A model generated the notes under the pieces. The model had not been told where the DNA came from. It worked only from the letters and a program-made list of their open reading frames with translations, and ran no database searches. Shown one piece after another: positions 36,901 to 48,602 of a stretch of DNA of 58,843 bases. A program made the position numbers and the translations under genes. Origin of the DNA: Saccoglossus kowalevskii (taxonomy: Eukaryota; Hemichordata; Enteropneusta; Harrimaniidae); NCBI RefSeq assembly GCF_000003605.2, contig NW_003137332.1, forward strand, positions 85,100-143,942, in the 5' to 3' direction. Position 1 is the stretch's first letter; the number at the start of each line of letters is the position of its first letter.

Positions 36901-37568
36901 ACGTATTCAAATTGCCAAACTGTCTTTTCTTTCCAGTCTGGTGGTTGTTTTTTTCTAATTCTTTTGCGGGGAATCTACATTTTCCTTCTTATGATGTTTA
37001 CCTGATGACGTCAATATTAATTACAAACCCAGCCCTGGATCTATAAACGGTGCATGGTCAATTTATCAACTTAACAAGTGTAGCTAAAGTGACGGTGGGA
37101 GCAGTGACTCATAAGGTTCAAACATATTATGGTTGCCTTTCAATAGCCTCATACATTCGAAATGTCCTGAGATGGCTTCTTAGCTTTGCACGTAATGTCA
37201 AACTAATTATTGACCTAGAAAGATTCTGGTTTCTTTCAATAAGACTTGTCCGTCAAAATAACAGTAGCAACATTGAGGTCTTTAATGTGTCTTTAATAAA
37301 ATTAGATCTTTTGAAATTTACCTCCAGTTCAGCGAGTAGTGTTGTCTCGGCTAGCGCTGATCAATTGTATTGTAGCACAAAGCATGTGTTAGAGCTAGCG
37401 TAAACAAGTTACGTACCGGCTGCGTTCATTGAGGTCGTTATACATTGTAAGACGTTTCTCATCATTATTGGGATAATGTTTATTAAGAAAATTTTTCAGC
37501 ACATTACACCGATGCAAATAGCCACTTGATGTTCACTTAGTAACTCTTGGAAATCCAATGTCTGTTTT
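30988..37568. other. No convincing gene; small microsatellites
   Basis: Frames of 60-150 codons occur (for example minus strand 34413-33961 and plus strand 32250-32609), but none has a recognisable domain and several open at GTG. A perfect (TAA)8 tract lies at 35132-35156, and a short GAGA run near 35206. A sequence resembling an NRF-1 site (acgcatgcgcag) is at about 34987. Nothing else stands out. Confidence 0.4.
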
Positions 37569-38181
37569 GATGGGGAACCTAAGACACACTTCACTCTGTG
37601 GGTAATCTGAAGAACCAGACATTGAAAGAGACCCATTCACTCTGTGGGTAAACTGAAACACCAGACATTGAAAGAGACCCACTTCACTATGTGGGTAAAC
37701 TGAAACACCAGACCTTGAAAGTGATACTCTCCACTCTGTGGGTAATCTGAAGAACCAGACATTGAAAGAGACGCACTTCACTCTGTGGGTAATCTGAAGA
37801 ACCAGACATTGAAAGAGACGCACTTCACTCTGTGGGTAATCTGAAGAACCAGACATTGAAAGAGACGCACTTCACTCTGTGGGTAAACTGAAACACCAGA
37901 CATTGAAAGAGACCCACTCCACTCTGTGGGTAAACTGAAGAACCAGACATTGAAAGAGACCCACTTCACTCTGTGGGTAAACTGAAGAACCAGACATTGA
38001 AAGAAATACACTTCACTCTGTGGGTAATCTGAAGAACCAGACATTGAAAGAGACACACTTCGCTCTGTGGGTAATCTGAAGAACCAGACATTGAAAGAGA
38101 CATACTTCACTCTGTGGGTAATCTGAAGAACCAGACATTGAAAGAGACATACTTCACTCTGTGGGTAATCTGAAGAACCAG
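37569..38181. repeat. 46-47 bp minisatellite, about 13 copies
   Basis: Units run cactctgtgggtaatctga, agaaccagacattgaaagag, acgcacttc. Two variants alternate irregularly: gtaatctgaagaaccagac and gtaaactgaaacaccagac. Because 47 is not a multiple of three, the long minus-strand frames over it cycle through all frames and are not coding. Confidence 0.96.
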
Positions 38182-41100
38182 ATCATTAAAAGTCATATTA
38201 CGAAGAATTGTGAAAAAACATGACGCAAATAATAATATATAATATGGTGAGACAAATAGTTCAAACGGAGCATGCGCAAAATTACTTATATGTTTTGTCT
38301 ACTTTAGTTAGTGATCATTTTGTTCATCTGAACGTATGCATTGAAACGTAGCGGTCTTAAACTAATATAGTACATTGCTATTTACTCTAAAGCTCTTTTT
38401 ACTCGTCGAATCGGAATATATTAATGTCGATGAAGTTCACATTTGCATTACATTCATCGTTATGTGAATTTATCTAGGGAATTCACGGTGAACGCCGCAT
38501 TCACGCGTGTTGTCAATACATAGTCGATTCTGTCGAGCCATAGGTCAATGAATTATTTTTTTCCCTCTACTCATGACTGGTTGTAAAGAATGATGTTACA
38601 TTTTACGGTTAAAGAAGTTGTTTTATCTTGTTTTCTGAGTGGACATGTAAATGTACAATAATGATTTCATTGAAAAGTTACCCACGCCGAAGGCTATGTA
38701 AAGAATAGCATTGGCAGAAACGAGGTTCACAGGTGAAAGGGCTTGCTATAAATCATGTCTTGGACGATCAAGTCGGTATTTGACCATGAAACAAACGTAA
38801 ATTCATACACTGTGCAAAATCACTGATGTAAATCGCTGCAATATTTGCCGAACTTGAAACATAACATCATTCCGTTAGTTTTGAAGTCGTCGTTTTGTGA
38901 CGATTAAACCGGCTCGAGATGCAGTCAACTCAAACTTCGCGTACTCATAATATTGCATTGCAATTAGCAGTTTTAGCACGTATTTCAAATGGGATGCGAA
39001 CAAGTCTGTCACCAATCGCCCTGACCCACAAATGCATTGATATATCTATGTTCAGTTGGTATTGCGTGTATGACGCTTATAACTCACTCCAAGTACGCGT
39101 TTCGCTATGTATAAAGGGTGAAACAACTTCACTTTTCAGCATATTTTTGTTTTCTGATAGTGACCCTAAAATATAGCTTAACTCGTCAGTTGTTGATATG
39201 ATACTGTGTCATGTATTCTCGATGTTGTCACGCCTGAATAAATAACGAATGGGTTATTAAATATACAGTATGCTTTAACAATACTCGTGGATTAATGCAA
39301 GGGCGCGGTTGTGAACTGAATAGATCGAACAGTCCTAGAAACACATTCCCATTAATGTTTCAAATTGAGAATGAGACAAATTAATACTTGAATGAGGTGA
39401 TCACATTGACACTGACTATATTAGGTGGAGCATTACTTGGGTGGGTCACTAAGATAAAATAAAATACAACTATTATCGCCGTGTAATTACCGTGTAAGTA
39501 ATTAGCAAAATTCTAATATACCCTTAAATTCTAACGACCTACCCCACTGGTCAATTTATTTTCAAAAACCGCATCTTCACCAGCCATGTTTCAGGTATTG
39601 GGCCGTCGCCTCACCATTCCCAGAATTCCCACTATAAACCTGTATTACTGTCGACGAAATCAAACACAGTGGCGTGTGCTCTGGTGCGTTTCCATGGTGA
39701 ATAAAACACGAAGTCAGTTGTTGTGGTTCGTTTTCGGGGAGGGAAATAGAACTCGGAATCGCATGTTTCTGTCAATAAATCTATAACATATTAAAAGACA
39801 ACAAAATCTATTTGTTTAAATTTGAAATCGATGTGAGTTGTTGTTACAAAAGAACGATTGATTGATAGATCCAGCACATTCATTCATTCAATTTAACTGA
39901 GGTCAAATGCAGCTTTCCCTAACATGCACGGGTTCGTAGGGTTAGCCATGGAAGGTCGACTTCAGAGACACCGTACGAATCGAACAATGCCAAAACCGGT
40001 GCGCGCGACCTTTTTTTATTTTGATTTCAAAATTTTCATTATAATTGTGCTCGTATTTTTTTTATACAATTATAATTTTCTTCCAGTTTTTTTTTTTATT
40101 TCTGCCAAAAAATCCTAAGGAAAATTTCTGGAGCGGGCTTTTTAACTGTCGCTAACATGTCCACTAACATGAAATTTGTTTCTTGACGCGAAATGTGCTC
40201 ATCGAAATTTGTATTATCCGTTATTATGAACGCATGCGTTGTTATAGTTACATGCTTACTTCTTCGCAATTTTACTTGTATTTGCTTTTATATTATATAC
40301 ACGATATGTGTGAACAACTTGGCTCTATTTGAACATTTATTATACAGCGTGGGTATTTTCTTCAAATTTACGATCGTTTGGTTTCCTATTTGAATACATT
40401 ACTATAAGAGGTTAATGATGTAGGTCTGTCATAGAGGTTGGATTCGAAGAAGAACGGCAAACATATTTGAAGGGATACCTGCTTTGGCATGGTAAGAGCT
40501 TTTCCCATGGGTATCGCGTACTGTATTTATTGTCTAAACAGAACCTTTCGTATTTAACAAAGTGGATCAAGTGTCCGTACTCTGAGATGATTTGTGTATC
40601 GTTTCCCTCACCTTTATTTCAAGTACAATCGATACAACCCCTAGGCACTTCGTACTAAATGGAGTTTTTTTCTTAATCATAGAGTACATCTCACTCTATA
40701 TAGATGCATGCATGCAAAGTGTGAAAATATATTTCGCCAGAGTGTTTTCATTCTTCGACGTACCTAGTAATCAGGCAGTGACTGTACTTGATGTTTATTG
40801 TTAACTTAGTGGATTCAACATGAAATATGTTTACGTTCAGTCAAGTGAACGAAACACGTGGAGGTCGTGCTAAACAAATGCAGTCAAAAGTATAACTTGC
40901 TACACACACATGTACGTATGCACATGTGTATGCACAGAAAATAATTTTCAAAAATCGCAGCGATCGAGAAAATCATAAACTATATGTGCGGAACGTGTCA
41001 TTATAATGTGATACCGTGAATGGTTCAATTGAAATATGTGTATACACAGCAATACATCATGTATATTTCATATTTATTGCGTGTGGGCGCAATCAGATGT

Positions 41101-44096
41101 TTCATGTTAGATTATTGCAAGCTGCAGACATGAATACTTCGGTCTTGGGTCCTCGTCGACATAGAACAAAGAGTGATCGGCGTCTCCTGGACTCGCATCA
41201 CTCATCTTAAACCGACCTTGTCGCTACAATGTGTCAATATTTTCATTCATTCTAATACACCAAAGCAAGAATGTCATTGTGTCGAAATAAAAGACCGTGC
41301 ATTGGGACCAGACTTATATAGGAATGAAATGTTTACATGTGCATTAAAAGCCATACCGATCACCACACCCCGTGTAAGTCAACACACTAGAAATATAATT
41401 AGTAAAAATTTTACAATGCAAGGGCAATATTCAGTGTCATTGACCCAAACACGAGGCTGTACCATTTGTTTTTCTGGTCTTGACCATCGAATAATTGAGA
41501 TAAATGATAATTATTAATATCATTATTAATATTTGAACTATTGGTAATATAATAATAATCGAGACGCATAAGAAATCTACAAAGTGGATATCCATATGCG
41601 TTTTAGCGCCACCAGCGACGATTAGTCACAGTCAGTATACATAGATTTCTTGGAGCCTGGAGATTGATATCTGGTTTAAAATTTAAATATAATATATTGT
41701 CCGTTATACAAGTATCATTTATTTACAATCTGATTTAGGTATTTCGTAATCTACTGAATCCAATTTATAGCAATCGGATTGTATATATATATATTAAAGT
41801 CAAACATTGTGAATGACCAATGAAACATTATGTAACAACGTGTGATTACTTGCGGTGAAGTATGTCACAAACAAAGGCACTTTCCATAGATACAATGCGT
41901 GTATCACGACACAGCCATCTCACTTTCTTCTAAATGTCAAATAACGCAGTAAATCTTTTGATGACGCACTGTATATAATGGCCTACTAACAAAACTACAG
42001 CTCATTGAAACTGAAAATATTTAATATGCTGCGATTTCGGAAGTTTGTTATGACTGATATGCCCTGGTCAACAGAATGAATAATATTCTTTGATTTGATA
42101 CTATGAATTACATACATTAACCCTTTGTGTTATTCTTTACATGAACTAGGTACATATGTAGTTTGTTAAATCAAGCTACTCATGAGTGCAGCTTAGTACG
42201 CTGGGGTTGACCTGGTTCTTACACAGCATGCATTGGGATGTTACGCAATAAACCATTTTACTATATAGGCTTTCTTAAAATGCTGTTCATTTTACGAGCT
42301 TGGCGAACAATCTGGCTATTGTTTGAGTGCGAACTCGGTCAGTGCGTGTTCACGGATATTCGTTAAATTATCACCACTCGTGTAATATGGAGTGTTTAAG
42401 TTCTACTCCAGCCAACAGTAGTGGAATGTTTTTAAAGTTGTTTTTAAGAGAGCGCAGCATTTAGGTTCTCACGATGAGATACTAAAATAACAATTCAAGA
42501 GACAAGATGACAAGAAACAGGATGATTACTGATTGTCAGTGTATTGCAGTCGTTGTCTGCAGTGTTTGACGTCAACGTGAGTAGCGTACAGTTGACTGTG
42601 TATTGTTGAAACTTGACAAAGCCCTTCCTCTATATAAAAAAAAGTCCGAAGTTTGTAAACTTCCTGTTATGATCCGCGAAATCACAAATATTTCGATATG
42701 CAAGTTCATTGATGTAACAAATCGTTGTTTACAATATCTAAACAAAAATAATCATGTTTCTCAACGGGTTGATGTTTATTTGGCGACCAGAAACCAAGGA
42801 CCAAAATATACCTACGGTACTTAAAGGATACCACGCAGTGGTCTAAAGCATGAAAAAACAAACCTGGTTTCCGCTCAAAATAGTCATCCAGGCACTACGG
42901 GTTTTCAACATTAATATTGTAATTTTTCGTGCAATTAAAAAGTGTTGTCGATTCTTCGATCAAATTAAACTGCTGGATTCGTGTGCAGTACAATATGCGA
43001 TTGTCTTTAGCTATTTTATCAATAGGTTTCTGTTATATTTGAATTTTGATTTCATCTGAATATCGATTTTGTGTGCGATCATTCCGACTGGACTCGGACT
43101 GGACAGGTTTAATGTGGTCGGCATGTGGTCTAAAAGGAATATTGACTATGGTTGTCACGAGTTCCATCAAATTAAATTATATTTCATCCATTGAGCATGT
43201 TTATTTGTGTTAACAATTATTTTTAAGTAATAAGAAAACAACAGTAGTTGCCAATCACACGTTAATTAGCCGGCGATGCGCGGTTTGTTTACTAGTTAAC
43301 CAGCTCTGAAGCGCGATCAACAGGTTGAATTCATGCATGCAGGGCATTGCTTGGGTGATACCATTTATACAGCAGGTGCTCTGAGTGACACGGGTTAAGA
43401 TTAAAAGAAGATTTCTAACGCCGAGTCTACTTCAGCAGACTGTTTGTTGTAAACGCCAAAGGGTAGAGTTCGTGTTGCCAATGTTCTTCCTTTTATTCGA
43501 AATCCTATGGTTTTGTCTTTATTCAATTACTCAGGTTATTTACAAACTCATCGTGGCCATTCAATGACCTTTTTCACACTACCTACCATAATTGACAGTC
43601 TTCATATTGTTTGGTTGCAAAATGACGGCCATTCATGATCGCCTCTTTGTTGTGAAGTGTCCCTTTTATAGCGCTGTGAACACTCTCTGTGATCATATCT
43701 TTCATCAGGTTATTCTGGTAAACATCGCATCCTCCATTCCGTCAGTATTGGGCAAGACTGCCGCAAATAGATGTTCGCATAATTATCACTAACTCGAACA
43801 GGACTGCACATCGTAGCAAGTTAATTAGATTATCATATGTAACAATTTCAATGCATGGTAAGTAGTTCTTATTTAATTGGTTAACAATTTAATCAATGGC
43901 ACCGTCGGTGAAAGTATCCAGCTTGCGTAGGCATTGTTCTCAATGTGGTGCTTGTGTCCCTTCTTAGAGAAGCCGGGCGATAATTTACAACATCTGATGG
44001 GCTTCGTATGGTGCTTGTGGATAGCCCAGTACTACGCTGCAATAACACGCTGGGGTCAGTATGGTGCGTGTCGGGGTAATTGTGTATAAATTCAGT
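38182..44096. other. No convincing gene
   Basis: AT-rich unique sequence with many short frames. The last 200 bp (from about 43930) contain decayed relatives of the 60-bp unit that follows (tggtgcttgtg, tggtgcgtgtcg). Confidence 0.4.
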
Positions 44097-44300
44097 GGGA
44101 GTACATTGGCAACATTCCGATATTACTACTGCAGTGGTATCAGTGTGGTACCTGTCGCGAGTGCTTTGGAGACAGTCCGATTTTACCACTGCAGAGGGAT
44201 CAATGTGGTACCTGTCGTGAGTGCTTTGGAGACAGTCCGATTTTACCACTGCAGTGGGATCAGTGTGGTACCTGTCGTGAGTGCTTTGGAGACAGTCCGC

Positions 44301-44465
44301 AAGGCCGTAGGAACCGTATCGGCCGTACCGGCTATGGCCGGACCACTTCTGCACGCCCCCCTCTAGCAGGCATGGTCCTTCGGCCCACGTCATCATACGC
44401 CTCGGGGCCCACGGCCCCCGATGGATGGCCGGACGAACTAATTTTTGCTTCCTACAGCCATGGTC
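44301..44465. repeat. GC-rich insert in the 60-bp array, copy 1
   Basis: About 165 bp of very GC-rich sequence (ggccgtaccggctatggccg, cggggcccacggcccccgat) replaces part of a unit. It recurs at 44835-45003. The next units also match, so a block of about 534 bp (insert plus six units) was duplicated as a whole. Confidence 0.9.
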
Positions 44466-44834
44466 CGATATTACCACTGCAGTTGTATCAGTGTGGTACC
44501 TCAGGCTGTCGTGAGTACATTGGAGACAGTCCGATCGCGCCACTGCAGTGGTGTCAGTGTGGTACCTGTCGTGAGTGCTTTGGAGACAGTCCGATCTTAC
44601 CACTGCAGTGGGATCGGTGTGGTACATGTCGTGAGTACATTGGAAACAGTCCGATCTTGCCACTGCAGTGGTATCAGTGTGGTACCTGTCGTGAGAAAAT
44701 TGGCGACATTCCGATTTTACCACTGCAGTGGTATCAATGTGGTACCTGTCGCGAGTACATTGGAAACAGTCCGATATTACCACTGTAGTGGTATCAGTGT
44801 GGTATCTGTCGTGAGTGCTTTGGAGACAGTCCGC

Positions 44835-45003
44835 AAGGTCGTAGGAACCGTATCGGCCGTACCGGCTATGGCCGGACCACTTCTGCACGCCCCCCCCCCT
44901 CTGGCAGGCATGGTCCTTCGGCCCACGTCATCATACGCCTCGGGGCCCACGGCCCCCGATGGATGGTCGGACGAACTATTTTTTGCTTCCTACGGCCATG
45001 GTC
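44835..45003. repeat. GC-rich insert in the 60-bp array, copy 2
   Basis: Near-identical to 44301-44465. It differs by a longer C run (ccccccccc, near 44890) and a few substitutions. It marks the second copy of the 534-bp block. Confidence 0.9.
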
Positions 45004-46848
45004 CGATATTACCACTGCAGTTGTATCAGTGTGGTACCTCAGGCTGTCGTGAGTACATTGGAGACAGTCCAATCGCGCCACTGCAGTGGTAACAGTGTGG
45101 TACCTGTCGTGAGTGCTTTGGAGACAGTCCGATCTTACCACTGCAGTGGGATCGGTGTGGTAACTGTCGTGAGTACATTGGAAACACTCCGATCTTGCCA
45201 CTGCAGTGGTATCAGGGTGGTACCTGTCGTGAGTACATTGGAAACAGTCCGATCGCGCCACTGCAGTGGTATCAGTGTGGTACCTGTCGTGAGAACATTG
45301 GAAACAGTCCGATCTTACCACTGCAGTGGTATCAGTGTGGTACCTGTCATGAGTACATTGGAAACAGTCCGATCGTGCCACTGCAGTGGTATCAGTGTGG
45401 TACCTGTCGTGAGTACATTGGAAACAGTCCGATCTTGCCACTGCAGTGGTGTCAGTGTGGTACCTGTCGTGAGTACATTGGAAACAGTCCGATCGCGCCA
45501 CTGCAGTGGGATCAGTGTGGTACCTGTCGTGAGTACATTGGAAACAGTCCGATCTTACCACTGCAGTGGGATCAGTGTGGTACCTGTCGTGAGTACATTG
45601 GAAACAGTCCGATCGCGCCACTGCAGTGGTATCAGTGTGGTACCTCATGCTGCCGTGAGTGCTTTGGAGACAGTCCGATCTTACCACTGCAGTGGGATCG
45701 GTGTGGTACCTGTCGTGAGTACATTGGAAACAGTCCGATCTTGCCACAGCAGTGGTATCAGTGTGGTACCTGTCGTGAGTACATTGGAAACAGTCCGATC
45801 GCGCCACTGCAGTGGTATCAGTGTGGTACCTGTTGTGAGTACATTGGAAACAGTCCGATCTTACCACTGCAGTGGTATCAGTGTGCTACCTGTCGTGAGT
45901 ACATTGGAAACAGTCCGATCGCGCCACTGCAGTGGTATCAGTGTGGTACCTGTCGTGAGTACATCGGAAACAGTCCGATCTTGCCACTGCAGTGGGTCAG
46001 TGTGGTACCTGTCATGAGTACATTGGAAACAGTCCGATCGCGCCACTGCAGTGGGATCAATGTGGTACCTGTCGTGAGTGCTTTGTAGACAGTCCGATCT
46101 TGCCACTGCAGTGGTATCAGTGTGGTACCTGTCGTGAGTACATTGAAGACAGTCCGATCTTACCACTGCAGTGGGATCAATGTGGTACCTGTCATGAGAA
46201 CATTTGAGACAGTCCGATATTACCACTGCAGTGGTATCAGTGTGGTACCTGTCTTGAGTGCATTGGAAACAGTCCGATCTTGCCACTGCAGTGGGATCAG
46301 TGTGGTACCTGTCGTGAGTACATTGAAGACAGTCCGATCTTACCACTACAGTGGTATCAGTGTGGTACCTGTTGTGAATGCTTTGTAGACAGTCCGATCG
46401 TACCACTGCAGAGGGATCAATGTGGTACCTGTCGTGAGTGCTTTGTAGACAGTCCGATCTTGCCACTGCAGTGGTATCAGTGTGGTACCTGTCGTGAGTA
46501 CATTGGAGACGGTCCGATCTTACCACTGCAGTGGGGTCAATGTGGTACCAGTCGTGAGTACATTGGAGACAGTCCGATATTACTACTGCAGTGGGATCAG
46601 TGTGGTACCTGTCGTGAGTACATTGGAGACAGTCCGATATTACCACTGCAGTGGTATCAGTGTGGTACCTGTTGTGAGTACATTGGAGACGGTCCGATCT
46701 TACCACTGCAGTGGGGTCAATGTGGTACCTGTCGTGAGAACATTGGAGACAGTCCGATATTACCACTGCAGTGGTATCAGTGTGGTACCAGTCGTAAGTA
46801 CTTAGGCGACAGTCCATTCTTGCCACTGCACTCGGATCAGTGTGTACA

Positions 46849-48220
46849 TGCCAGAGTCTTAGAATACGGTAAGGCTATTTATCGACGTGTAATTATTTGA
46901 CTGCATGCACACGTGGTGACCGTCAGTAATACGGTATTTCGGATCTCGAGAACAATAATTACAGATATATACAACCATTATGTTGCCAGTTGACTGAGTC
47001 TGAATAAAATGGGTTTGCATTTATTCTCACGGTATCGGACTTCTTGACAACATAGCTACCTTGACCATTACAGAAAATGTTAACGATATCAATAATTATT
47101 CTTGTATATGATCAATCAATGCCATATGTAGTTCGTACAGTAAAGACAATTGGTAGTTGTATGTGTGTATGGGAAAGCACTTTGTATTCGGGCGCTGTTT
47201 GTGTATTTATGTGTGTTTATGCCAGTAACTGTTATTGTCAGACAAGTGCATGTTACTACAGGGTGTTGGTGAGATATCCAGAAGGAAATGATTCCACGTA
47301 AACACAAATCAACAACATTTCTCTCGATAAATGCCTAGGTCATTCACCAGTGACATCAACAAAATGAAACGACGATATATCCTAATAGTCATGGGATGAG
47401 TGATGTGATCAATAAAGATTAACGAGACAGAAACTGTTCATATAAGGTCACTCACCTTATATCGTTGTGGTTAGACCAGGTATTTATTGATCGCTGACCT
47501 GTTTGTGATGCGATCGAACAATAAAACCACTACTCATCTCCCTATTGTTAATAAACATCCGTACAATGGAACTTGTGCAGCCATGCAAACGCACCAAGTG
47601 GCTAGCACGCCCTCAAGCGTGGAATTCAATGCGGAGTCAATGACCCTTCGCATTCAGATCAAAATCAAGTTCGGCCATAAGGATGTTTAGTGTATGGAAT
47701 AGAAGAGAGATTAACGTTCGATGTTGAGAAACCCTTTCTTAAACCGCGTGGGAAGATGCGTACATCTGGGTCAGACATTCTGCATAGAACCTTGAAACAT
47801 AGAACAATCCCTATTCCCACTAAATAATCGATGCTCAGCCTTGTACTAACTGTGAATTACTATGCACATGTTTTAACTTTTAATTCGTGCCGAAGATATT
47901 CAGCAACGTAAACAAATTGGTGAAGTTCATTGAAACTCTTTGACTGAAAGCCTAATATAGACAAAAGTATGGGTGGGTCATTGACTGGCAAAATACTTGT
48001 ACCACGTGATTCATGATGCTACAATTGTCTCGAGACGCCAGGTCACGCGAGAACTTACTTTCTTTCACTTTCAAAACAACCTGTTATCTATGATGTCATT
48101 CTTGAAAACACGAAGGATTTTAGGGAAACCAGTCGGTTTCAAAATGGAGGAATTACTTTCAACTTTCTTTTAGTAGTGTCATTTTACTCATAACGCTTTA
48201 ACAACTAGTTTGTGACATAT
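46849..48220. other. No gene seen
   Basis: AT-rich unique sequence; only short unrecognised frames. Confidence 0.45.
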
Positions 48221-48602
48221 GTCAAATACCTGTATTTTACGTCAAATAGCTACATTATATGTCAAATAGCTATGGTATATATCAAATAGCTATATTATAT
48301 GTCAAATAGCTATAGTATATATCAAATAGCTACATTATATGTCAAATAGCTATATTATATATCAAATAGCTATATTATATGTCAAATAGCTATATTATAT
48401 TTAAAATAACTATATTATATGTCAAATAGCTATGTATAAATCAAATAGCTATGCATATGTCAAATAGCTATATTATATATTATATGTCAAATAACTACAT
48501 TATATATTATATGTCAAATAACTACATTATATGTCAAATAGCTATGTATAAATCAAATAGCTATATTATATGTCAAATAGCAGTATTATATGTCAAATAG
48601 CC
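48221..48602. repeat. 20-bp AT-rich minisatellite
   Basis: About 19 units of gtcaaatagctatattatat with minor variants (atcaaatagc, gtcaaataac) and a few 18-bp or longer units. Confidence 0.95.

Larger units (their letters stand above)
44097..46848. repeat. 60-bp minisatellite, about 40 copies
   Basis: The period of 60 bp is nearly invariant. Each unit reads gagtacattggaaacagtcc, gatcttgccactgcagtgg, tatcagtgtggtacctgtc. It holds a perfect 12-bp palindrome CCACTGCAGTGG and usually GGTACC. Since 60 is a multiple of three, several frames on both strands are open for 200-350 codons with 20-residue repeats. Variable positions in the unit (about 1, 7, 9, 13, 15, 26-29, 42, 43, 47) fall on all three codon positions in every frame, which argues against protein selection. 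A one-base deletion near 45990 also breaks the frames. Confidence 0.97.

Noticed and set aside
37533-38110. Minus-strand frames of 107-110 codons with a repeated protein pattern
   Set aside because: They lie on the 46-47 bp minisatellite, whose unit length rotates the frame.
43893-46900. Long frames (200-350 codons) on both strands with 20-residue repeats, one with CxxC motifs
   Set aside because: A 60-bp period opens several frames at once; variable sites fall on all codon positions, frames break at a one-base deletion and a C-run, and no splice or start context supports them.
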